Assembly (NCBI GenBank): GCA_963760375.1
Contig: CAVXCS010000005.1
Location: 1,364,001 to 1,428,000 of the forward strand
Direction: 5' to 3'
DNA: 64,000 nt
Source of the DNA: Pelagihabitans sp963760375
Lineage (GTDB): Bacteria > Bacteroidota > Bacteroidia > Flavobacteriales > Flavobacteriaceae
This document shows, piece by piece, positions 34,969 to 42,346 of the stretch. The number at the start of each line of letters is the position of its first letter. Positions within the stretch are counted from its first letter, which is position 1. A program made the position numbers and the translations under genes. The notes below the pieces were generated by a model. The model made no database searches and was not told the origin of the DNA. It saw only the letters and a list, made by a program, of their open reading frames with translations.

Positions 34969-35478
34969 TCAATCAATAATATCCAGTGCCCTTGCAAAAT
35001 CTTCCCTATTGGGCCATTCCCGATCCTGTACCTTCCCGAATATTTCCACTATCCTTTCCTTAAAATCGACCAATAAACCATTCACCGAAACGTAATGAAC
35101 CGCCTCTGTAAACGAATTCGACATGCTTTTAAAGAAGGAATCGGGCAGATTTCTATCAATGGCAAATGCTTGGGCTGTTTCGAGATTATAGAGCATGACA
35201 TCGGCAATCAAATGCGGATCTACCCCTAAAATTTTAAAATGCTTGATAAATTTCTGGGCCACGGAACGCCTGGCCTTCGGTCTTTTCCTTTTCAAGGGAA
35301 AGTACTCGTTGGATATCCTGGTTTTGGCTTCCTGCATCAACTTGTCCTCTTTCGGATTGAATACAAAGTCGTAATAAGCCTTGACTGCAGGAAAACGCAG
35401 GTACAAGTCCATCAATTGATGTTCCAATTCAGGTTTTTTTAGCTCGCTTAAGTATTTTTTTAAATGTCTTTTGCTCAT
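34969..35478 (-). CDS. DUF6155 family protein
   Basis: The 169-residue, basic, soluble protein begins MSKRHLKKYLSELKKPEL, the characteristic opening of DUF6155, followed by a helical region with YYDFVFNPKEDKL near residue 45 and RISNEYFPLKRKRPKARRS near 65. It is helical throughout. The family is common in Bacteroidota and has no established role. It is divergent from rpoD across a 323-base gap and lies upstream of the hydroxyacid dehydrogenase. Confidence 0.8.
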   Translation of the reverse strand: MSKRHLKKYLSELKKPELEHQLMDLYLRFPAVKAYYDFVFNPKEDKLMQEAKTRISNEYFPLKRKRPKARRSVAQKFIKHFKILGVDPHLIADVMLYNLETAQAFAIDRNLPDSFFKSMSNSFTEAVHYVSVNGLLVDFKERIVEIFGKVQDREWPNREDFARALDIID

Positions 35479-35801
35479 GAAACACTTGGTATATTATCTT
35501 GACAAAAAACAGAGGTCATCACTCAGTTTTCTTACAATAATTGACATGTCCGCGGTGGAATTCCAACCTTTATCGACCGATCATCGGAATATTTTATTCA
35601 AAACGGTCATTAAATGCTACTGAATATTACCTAAAAAATAGGGTCTACCCAAGTCTTTTTACCAATATCTATCGAATCTCGCGCATAATTGCCAACCAAC
35701 TCATAAAATATGTATAATAATACCTTAATTCCTTTGGATAAGAGGCAATAAAAATGTATCATGATGTCTTATTGTAACCTTAAAAAAAATACACAAAATA
35801 T
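35479..35801. other. Intergenic region between DUF6155 and rpoD
   Basis: This 323-base AT-rich gap separates two divergent genes and must hold the promoters of both, including a probably long 5' leader for rpoD. I see no open reading frame of note, no hairpin followed by a T-run, and no exact TTTG / TAnnTTTG pair. The last 60 bases are strongly A/T-rich, as usual before Bacteroidota start codons. Confidence 0.5.
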
Positions 35802-36665
35802 ATGAGGCAACTAAAGATTATCAAGCAGGTCACCAATCGTGAATCGAAATCATTGGACAAGTACCTGCAAGATATCAGCAAAATAGGCCTGATCACGGCA
35901 AGTGAGGAAGTTGAATTGGCTCAGAAAATAAGGGATGGAGATCAAGCGGCTTTGGAAAAATTAACGACTGCCAACCTTCGCTTCGTAGTGTCGGTGGCCA
36001 AGCAGTACCAAAATCAAGGTCTTACTTTGCCGGATTTGATCAACGAAGGCAACGTTGGCCTCGTAAAGGCCGCGAAAAGATTCGATGAAACCAGGGGCTT
36101 TAAATTTATTTCATATGCGGTATGGTGGATCCGACAATCCATATTGCAGGCATTGGCAGAGCAATCACGGGTGGTGCGATTGCCATTGAACAAGATTGGG
36201 TCGATCAATAAAATCAAAAAGGCCTTTTCGTATTTGGAACAAGCCCATGAACGGCCCCCTTCGGCCGAAGAAATTGCCCAAGAACTGGAAATGACCGTGA
36301 ACGAGGTTCGGCAGTCCTTGAAGAATGCTGGGCGCCATATTTCTATGGATGCCCCTCTTAGGGAAGGCGAAGATTCCAATTTGTACGATGTTGTACGGTC
36401 AGGGGAATCGCCCAAACCCGATAATGTATTGATGCAGCAATCGCTGAACACCGAAATCAACCGGGCCTTGGAGACCTTGTCGCCCAGAGAGGCCGATGTG
36501 GTGAAACTGTATTATGGGATAGGGGACCAACAGTCGATGACGCTGGCGGAAATTGGATTGACATTCGACCTTACCAGGGAACGCGTGCGTCAAATACGTG
36601 AAAAAGCGATAAGAAAATTACGCCACAATACCAGAAGCAAAATGCTCAAGACCTACTTGGGTTAG
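35802..36665 (+). CDS. rpoD: RNA polymerase primary sigma factor RpoD, short Bacteroidota form
   Basis: The 287-residue protein starts with the flavobacterial opening MRQLKIIKQVTNRESKSLDKYL (region 1.2), then region 2 with NLRFVVSVAKQYQNQG and the -10-binding helix SYAVWWIRQSI. Region 3 lies near 140-215, and region 4 ends with the helix-turn-helix LAEIGLTFDLTRERVRQIREKAIRKL. It lacks region 1.1 and the long non-conserved insert of enterobacterial RpoD, as is usual in Bacteroidota. It is the housekeeping sigma factor. A strong terminator follows 14 bases after the stop. Confidence 0.95.
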   Translation: MRQLKIIKQVTNRESKSLDKYLQDISKIGLITASEEVELAQKIRDGDQAALEKLTTANLRFVVSVAKQYQNQGLTLPDLINEGNVGLVKAAKRFDETRGFKFISYAVWWIRQSILQALAEQSRVVRLPLNKIGSINKIKKAFSYLEQAHERPPSAEEIAQELEMTVNEVRQSLKNAGRHISMDAPLREGEDSNLYDVVRSGESPKPDNVLMQQSLNTEINRALETLSPREADVVKLYYGIGDQQSMTLAEIGLTFDLTRERVRQIREKAIRKLRHNTRSKMLKTYLG

Positions 36666-36678
36666 AATAAAGACCAAA

Positions 36679-36709
36679 AAAAAGGGCTGTCGTATCGACA
36701 GCCCTTTTT
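36679..36709. terminator. Bidirectional terminator shared by rpoD and the small-gene pair
   Basis: The perfect arms GGGCTGTCG and CGACAGCCC around a TAT loop are flanked by an A-run on the left and a T-run on the right. It ends rpoD on the + strand. On the - strand it lies 27 bases past the stop of the small gene at 36737, so it can end that transcript too. Confidence 0.9.
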
Positions 36710-36736
36710 CCTTTGAACAATCACTATAATAAACAC

Positions 36737-36838
36737 TTAAGAGTAATTCAATTTATTGATTTCAAAATCGGTAAGAATTTCATTTAAACTTTCGATGAAA
36801 TTCATGTACGCCGCATTATCGGGGTTTTGACTTGCCAT
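36737..36838 (-). CDS. Unrecognised small acidic protein, 33 aa, paralogue of its upstream neighbour
   Basis: This short frame encodes a 33-residue peptide whose last 23 residues align without gaps with the end of the upstream peptide (36876-36974). The shared pattern is YxNFxxxLNEIL followed by ExxxLxY, with 11 identical residues in the aligned segment; several matches use different codons (TAC/TAT, TTC/TTT, CTT/TTA, TTG/CTC). The pattern predicts an amphipathic acidic helix. There is no signal peptide or membrane helix. It ends just before a bidirectional terminator. I do not recognise the family; an internal ATG at codon 12 would be an alternative start. Confidence 0.6.
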   Translation of the reverse strand: MASQNPDNAAYMNFIESLNEILTDFEINKLNYS

Positions 36839-36875
36839 AACAGTAGGTTTTGTGAATTTGGGATGCAGGGCCAGA

Positions 36876-36974
36876 CTACATATAGTCGAGCTCTACCAAT
36901 TCGTTTAAACTTAAAATTTCATTTAAATCTTGGAGAAAATTCAAATATTCTTCTCCATAGGTGTCGTAGAGCAT
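36876..36974 (-). CDS. Unrecognised small acidic protein, 32 aa, first of a tandem pair
   Basis: The 32-residue peptide is strongly acidic, with the core YLNFLQDLNEIL and the ending ELVELDYM. It is followed after 37 bases by its paralogue in the same orientation. The two share the DNA string TTTAAATGAAATT over the LNEI codons, but the surrounding codons have diverged. Nothing in the flanking genes (rpoD on one side, the envelope operon ending at 37187 on the other) explains it. The function is unknown; a regulator, a structural micro-protein or a remnant of a duplicated helix are all possible. Confidence 0.6.
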   Translation of the reverse strand: MLYDTYGEEYLNFLQDLNEILSLNELVELDYM

Positions 36975-37186
36975 GTGGCTTGATAGGTTAGGTTAATATT
37001 TCAGATTTGGTTTCCTTATTAATTGAATTGGGCTTCAAGTAATATGCTGTAAACATAACTATAACGTTAAATGCCAACAATTAATTGTGGTGTATCGGAC
37101 GCTTTTTGTTGTGAAACCTATCAATCTAGGCGGTTAATATGTTGTTAAATCCTTTGATTTTTTGACTACCAGGCCCTTTGAAACCC

Positions 37187-38527
37187 TCAAAATTTAACCT
37201 GATAGGTAATTCCGGCCGAGATCGACCAGAAGAAATTGCCAGTATCGAACACCAGTTCCTGCCGGGTTACCCCAAGATTGGCCCTATAAATATTGGGCGT
37301 GTTTTTGGCAGAGAACTGATATTCGAGGCTCAATCGCTGCGATTCTATATAGAGCAAGGTTTCAGATAGAAGTTCGTCCCCGTCCCTTAGTTGTCTGAGC
37401 TCGGGGGAATAGCCCAGGCCAGCGTTCACCCCGATAAAACTTTCCGCATCCTTGAGATATTTCCGAACCAACAGGTTCCCCGAAACACGTGTCAAATTGT
37501 TCGCTTGCGGGGTGATATAAGACCGGAGCGAGAAATAATAATTGCCGCGATAGTAACCCAAAGAATTGGTCACGACCGTGATGTTCCTGGTCTCAAAGTT
37601 GATATAGCGCATGCCCGCAGAGATTTCTATGGCTCCCGGCAAATTGGCATAAAGGTCCCCCCCTACTTTCTGTTGTGGGTAAATGGAAGCTCTGGAATAC
37701 CCATAATTGAGGTAGGCATAGAGGCGTTTAGAAAATTTGGGGTAAAGATCGAGGTCATATTGAATACCGTTCTTGTTCAAGCGGTTGCTATAATTGATCC
37801 GTGGAATGATACTGCCCAATTTGGTCTGCCTTCGATATGAAATGCTGGAAAATACCATTGGGTCATAGACCGCATCGAAAATCGAAAAGGAGTTGGCGAT
37901 GGCCACGCGGTTGCGTGAGATGGTTTTTTCAGAATCCTCCTTATTTGAATCGCCCTCAACGACCGCCCCTGTTGGATCCATGGCATTTTTGGCCAGAATG
38001 GCCTTCCCTTCAGTCTGGATTTCGGATTTCTTGGGAGCCTTGGGACCTTTGATCGCGTCCTCTGTGTCCCATTCGGGATAGGTATGGTTCTCGATGTTTT
38101 TTAGGGCAAGGGCCCTTAGCCTTGTCACCTCGTCATTTTCTTTCAAGTAAAAGAGCGCCTTATTCGACAAGCCGAGTGCGGTGGCATCGTTGTTGGCATA
38201 GAGCTCGTTCTTGATGGAGGCAATCCAAGAATCTGCGTTCCCACGGTCATTTGAGGTGATGTTGTTGAAACGTTCCCTGGCTTTGTCATATCGGCCTTCC
38301 CAACTATAGATCCGCGCCAAAAGCGCTCTGGATTGCGCGTTCGCCGATCGATCCGTATCGATGGATTCCAGAATACCACGGGCCGCGACGATATCTCCAT
38401 TAAAGGCAAGGTCTTCTGCCGCTGTAAAAGCACTGGCGGTGTCAAGATCATCATTCAGATCTTGGGCGGATGCCGCTGTCAGGAACATCCCGAACAATAT
38501 GATGATATGGTAACGTATTTTTTGCAT
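37187..38527 (-). CDS. YaiO-family TPR and outer-membrane beta-barrel protein
   Basis: The ATG at 38527 overlaps the sulfatase stop by one base (TGATG) and gives 446 residues. A signal peptide (cleaved near AASAQD) is followed by periplasmic TPR helices (residues about 28-145, with the repeat ALLARIYSWEGRYDKARERF), a charged linker, and a C-terminal beta barrel from about residue 200 ending in an aromatic strand (GITYQVKF). E. coli yaiO lies beside yaiP, a GT2 synthase, and the same pairing is seen here. It is the likely outer-membrane exit or binding site of a polysaccharide. Confidence 0.87.
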   Translation of the reverse strand: MQKIRYHIIILFGMFLTAASAQDLNDDLDTASAFTAAEDLAFNGDIVAARGILESIDTDRSANAQSRALLARIYSWEGRYDKARERFNNITSNDRGNADSWIASIKNELYANNDATALGLSNKALFYLKENDEVTRLRALALKNIENHTYPEWDTEDAIKGPKAPKKSEIQTEGKAILAKNAMDPTGAVVEGDSNKEDSEKTISRNRVAIANSFSIFDAVYDPMVFSSISYRRQTKLGSIIPRINYSNRLNKNGIQYDLDLYPKFSKRLYAYLNYGYSRASIYPQQKVGGDLYANLPGAIEISAGMRYINFETRNITVVTNSLGYYRGNYYFSLRSYITPQANNLTRVSGNLLVRKYLKDAESFIGVNAGLGYSPELRQLRDGDELLSETLLYIESQRLSLEYQFSAKNTPNIYRANLGVTRQELVFDTGNFFWSISAGITYQVKF

Positions 38528-40914
38528 CAATGGTCGGTGGCGACCGCATCGGTCACGGTTTCAATGTTTTTTATTTCTTGGATGGAGGCCGTATTCTTTC
38601 GTTTGCCGTATTCCTTTTTGGCCCTCTCGATTTTATCGGTGATTTCATTGACATCGGAACTGTTCTGCTGTACGGTCTTGATCAGGTCCATCGCCTCTTG
38701 ATCTTTTCCTTCCCAAAAATAAACATCGAAAAGTGCCGAATAGGAATCGATATAGTTGGGGTTCATTTTTATACAATCGCGCAGGATCTCGATCGATTGC
38801 TCGCGGGCCCCCTCCCAAGCATTGATCCTGCCCATCAGTATTTTGGTGTCGATATGGCCAGGTTTTTCCGAAAGGATGTAACGACAGAGCAACAATGCCT
38901 TCTCATAGTCTTTATCGAAGGCAAAGTCCCTTGCCTTGAAATAGGCCTTATCGATGTTTTGACCGTTGTACACACTGTTGATCCATACGATTTCGGTACC
39001 CTTGAAGGTCGTCTTCTCCTCGGTGAAAATGGCAAGACTGTCGGGAATGATCTTGTTGTTGGTGGTCACATATTGGTTCATGGCCTTAAAATTGTCCAAT
39101 TTACTTTCCAATTTCGAACTGCCCCCAAACGAAGCACCGAGATCCATATTTTCATCGAATTCCATCACATTGCCATCAGTATATAGCTTGGTGCCGCTGA
39201 TGTATTCTTTCAATTCGTTCTTATTGCGCATCAATGGAATATCCTTAATAGACCTGAAGGCTTCCTGGGTATCCAATGACCCTCCCATCCATGCGACTTT
39301 TTTTGGCATTTTCAATTTATAGGCCTTATCGAGCATGGCCAGAAGCGTCGGCGCGACATCGAAGTGCGAGGAAACCGAGCTCATCTTCCTAGTCGTCTTC
39401 AACAATGGGCTATAAATGATCAACGGCACATGGAAACGGCTCAATGCATTGCGCTGAGGTATGGGAATAAGCCTATGATCACCGGTAACCACGAAGATGG
39501 TGTTTTCATAATTGGGCTGCCTTTTATAAGCTTCAAAAACCCATTTTAAGGCATCGTCGGTATACAAAAGACTGCCGAACACCCCATCGTTCTTTTCAAT
39601 GACCCGCCTCATCTTCGAGGAATAGTTGCCCTTTTCAACAAATTCCACTACCCTTTTCTTGTAGTACTCCGGACTGGGGGGCTCAAAAGGTTCATGGGTG
39701 CTAATGGTCATATAAACTTCCATTCTTGGCTGGTTTTCATCGCGGGGCAGACTCATGCTCTTTTTGAACAACTCCTTATCCGGATAACCCCAAGAGAATC
39801 CGGCCGCATCCTCGGCCTGTAATTTAAAATTGCTGCCGAATCCAGATTTGTCCAACACAAAATCGAGATCCTCACTTCGTAAAAAACGATCTACATTATC
39901 GAAAGTACTATTGGTGCCCTGATAAAAAGAGGTGCGGTATCCGTTGTTCTTTAGGATACCGAAGAGGGTCAGCTTATTCGGATATTCGTCCAATTCCATA
40001 AAACCGCTTTTTCCGAAAGGCAGGGAACCGTACATTCCCGGAAGTATACCAAAGGTTCTTCCCGTGGTGCTCAAGCAATTCTCCCAATAGAGCGATTTGG
40101 TGGTCAATGAATCAAGGAAAGGGGTAAACCCACCATATTCGGCCCCTTCTCCGACAAAATCTCGGCCCAGCCCTTCCACCATGATGAAAACGATGTTGGG
40201 CTTTTCTTGCTTCAAGTTAAAATATGACCCCAAAACATCCGGCATTTCAGGTCTTTTGATCAATGGGAATTCCTCATCGGCCACATAGGAGTTGTCTTCA
40301 GTGGTACTTTGATACAGGTTGATTGCCAGATATTGCGTCTTATTCTGGTTGATCGGCTTCCCTTCACTGAACAAAGTCGCTACAAAAAGACTGAACAGGA
40401 TGATGGTAAACGGATACATTTTACTGATCCGATGATAGAATTTGGAGGTGATTTTATAAAACCCGATGAAAAGGCCGGCAGTGACCGCCACCGCCAAAAC
40501 AACGTAAAGTGATTGACCGCCCGAATTGGAAAGGGTGATCTTGATATCACTGAGACTATACCCCAATAAATCGGACCCCAAGGGAACCAGGGTTGTGATG
40601 AAATAGGCTATTAACAAGGTTTCTATGATCAAGAGTAGCATCAATATCCCTATGCTAAACACAAAACCGTACCTCGGCCTGAAATTCTCCCAAAAATTGA
40701 AGGGGAAGGTAAGTATGATGCCCACTAAGGCAGTGAACCCGATTTGGTGCACCATGGCAATGAGAATACTTGAACCCAATATGGTATCGACCACCCCTTT
40801 GAAATAAAGTGCAGTATATTGAAAAACAGTGAGCACAGCCAAACAGCCAAAGAAAGAGATCATCAATCTGGTGTATTGCTTCAGGGTGTACCTATCTAAT
40901 TGGCTCGTATTCAT
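38527..40914 (-). CDS. LtaS-like membrane sulfatase/phosphoglycerol transferase with C-terminal TPRs
   Basis: The 795-residue protein has five predicted membrane helices (residues about 18-180) and then a periplasmic alkaline-phosphatase-fold domain. Metal and nucleophile sites are visible: E247 in FIMVEGLGRD, T287 in TTGRTFG, STHEPF near 408, and VTGDHRLIP near 485. This layout is that of lipoteichoic-acid synthase-type enzymes, which move phospho-alcohol groups onto glycans. Unusually, the C-terminus (about 665-770) is TPR with GRINAWEG and FDVYFWEG, echoing YaiO's YSWEG repeats. It probably decorates the glycan made by the neighbouring synthase. Confidence 0.87.
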   Translation of the reverse strand: MNTSQLDRYTLKQYTRLMISFFGCLAVLTVFQYTALYFKGVVDTILGSSILIAMVHQIGFTALVGIILTFPFNFWENFRPRYGFVFSIGILMLLLIIETLLIAYFITTLVPLGSDLLGYSLSDIKITLSNSGGQSLYVVLAVAVTAGLFIGFYKITSKFYHRISKMYPFTIILFSLFVATLFSEGKPINQNKTQYLAINLYQSTTEDNSYVADEEFPLIKRPEMPDVLGSYFNLKQEKPNIVFIMVEGLGRDFVGEGAEYGGFTPFLDSLTTKSLYWENCLSTTGRTFGILPGMYGSLPFGKSGFMELDEYPNKLTLFGILKNNGYRTSFYQGTNSTFDNVDRFLRSEDLDFVLDKSGFGSNFKLQAEDAAGFSWGYPDKELFKKSMSLPRDENQPRMEVYMTISTHEPFEPPSPEYYKKRVVEFVEKGNYSSKMRRVIEKNDGVFGSLLYTDDALKWVFEAYKRQPNYENTIFVVTGDHRLIPIPQRNALSRFHVPLIIYSPLLKTTRKMSSVSSHFDVAPTLLAMLDKAYKLKMPKKVAWMGGSLDTQEAFRSIKDIPLMRNKNELKEYISGTKLYTDGNVMEFDENMDLGASFGGSSKLESKLDNFKAMNQYVTTNNKIIPDSLAIFTEEKTTFKGTEIVWINSVYNGQNIDKAYFKARDFAFDKDYEKALLLCRYILSEKPGHIDTKILMGRINAWEGAREQSIEILRDCIKMNPNYIDSYSALFDVYFWEGKDQEAMDLIKTVQQNSSDVNEITDKIERAKKEYGKRKNTASIQEIKNIETVTDAVATDH

Positions 40915-40918
40915 TCGC

Positions 40919-42346
40919 TTAAACTTTGGTAAATCCTTTACGTGTTATGGCGCCCCAACCAGCTTCAAGCCCGAAAAGCTTCTTATAGTTGCCGCGTAGG
41001 GCCGAAAATGAGACTATGGGGTGAAATACAAAGGGTTCTATCAGTGCAAAGAGCATCAAGGTCAAAATATCCTTTGTTTTATTGTACTGTTTGTAAGAAT
41101 AGACTTCCCACAAGATCGCATAGAATGAAAACATCATGGCGAAAGCATACACCATTACCGATAGTGCTAAAAAAAAGTCGATATTGAGTATGCCCAGATA
41201 ATAAAACAAGAAGATTGAGATCAAACCGGTGAATTCAAGTATCGGGGCCATCCATTCATAGAAAAACCAATAAGGATAGCTGAGAAGGCCCAACCTTCCG
41301 AATTTAGAATTGAAGAACATATCGCGGTGCTTGTAAAGCGTTTCCACATTCCCCCTTGCCCATCGATCTCTTTGGTTTACCAATATCTTGATGCTTTCGG
41401 GGACCTCGGTCCAACAAAGCGGATCGGGAATAAATTCAATGGTATAGGCCTCTTTTCTGTCATGCATATAACGCCGCATCTTAAAAACGATTTCCATGTC
41501 CTCCCCCACCGTGTCGGTATCATAGCCCCCTACCGCCAAGGCAATCTCCCGGTCAAAAAAACCAAAGGCGCCCGAAATGATCAACAAGCTGTCGATTTTG
41601 CCCCAGGCCATCCTGCCCAAAATAAAAGATCGGGTATATTCCAAGAGTTGAAACTTGGCCAGCCAATTCTTGGGCAGGCGAATTTCTTCCAATTGCCCGC
41701 CCGATATCCTGCAGGAATTCGCTACGCGTATGACCCCGCCTACAGCGATAACCCTTTTTTTGGACCGTTGAAAAAACGACTTCACCACATGCAGCAGGGC
41801 ATCGGGCAGCAGCAGACAATCAACATCGATACATCCGATATATTTATTTTCCGAAAGTTGCATTCCGGTATTGAGCGCGTCCGATTTACCCCCGTTTTCC
41901 TTATCGATAACGGTAAGTTTGGAAAAAGGGCGATGCCTTGATTTATAAATGCCGCGTATAGGTTTTGATTTCCAATCGGGATCGATATCACGTTCGATCT
42001 TCACTAAATCGTATACCTCGATCAGCCGCTGCAACGTATTGTCCTTGCTCCCATCGTTGACGATCATCACTTCGTAGTTCACATACTGCAACGACAATAG
42101 GGATCTTACATTCTGTACTATGGTAAGCTCCTCGTTATAGGCCGGTGCAATAATGGTGATGCTGGGTGCCAAAGGCGAAGCCATGATCTTTGAGATGTCC
42201 CCGAAGCTGTTCTTGTGCCGATAATGGATCGAGCTACGTGTCGCCAAATAGGCCATGGTGCTGAAAATGAGGAACAGACAGATCGTAAACCCGTAGAAAA
42301 CGATGTTGATGTACTCCAGAATGATGTCGAATACGCCGCTATCCAT
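40919..42346 (-). CDS. Processive family 2 glycosyltransferase (polysaccharide synthase, PgaC/YaiP-like)
   Basis: The 475-residue protein has an N-terminal membrane helix (about 15-37), a GT-A domain with IIAPAYNEE near 65, NDGSKDNT near 97, the metal-binding DVD at 174-176, GED at 281-283 and QRDRWARG at 325-332, then three or four C-terminal membrane helices. The D, DxD, ED and QxxRW set marks inverting processive synthases that polymerise and push a beta-linked glycan through the membrane. Which sugar is used cannot be told. The gene overlaps the HEAT protein gene by 8 bases and is 4 bases from the sulfatase. Confidence 0.9.
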   Translation of the reverse strand: MDSGVFDIILEYINIVFYGFTICLFLIFSTMAYLATRSSIHYRHKNSFGDISKIMASPLAPSITIIAPAYNEELTIVQNVRSLLSLQYVNYEVMIVNDGSKDNTLQRLIEVYDLVKIERDIDPDWKSKPIRGIYKSRHRPFSKLTVIDKENGGKSDALNTGMQLSENKYIGCIDVDCLLLPDALLHVVKSFFQRSKKRVIAVGGVIRVANSCRISGGQLEEIRLPKNWLAKFQLLEYTRSFILGRMAWGKIDSLLIISGAFGFFDREIALAVGGYDTDTVGEDMEIVFKMRRYMHDRKEAYTIEFIPDPLCWTEVPESIKILVNQRDRWARGNVETLYKHRDMFFNSKFGRLGLLSYPYWFFYEWMAPILEFTGLISIFLFYYLGILNIDFFLALSVMVYAFAMMFSFYAILWEVYSYKQYNKTKDILTLMLFALIEPFVFHPIVSFSALRGNYKKLFGLEAGWGAITRKGFTKV

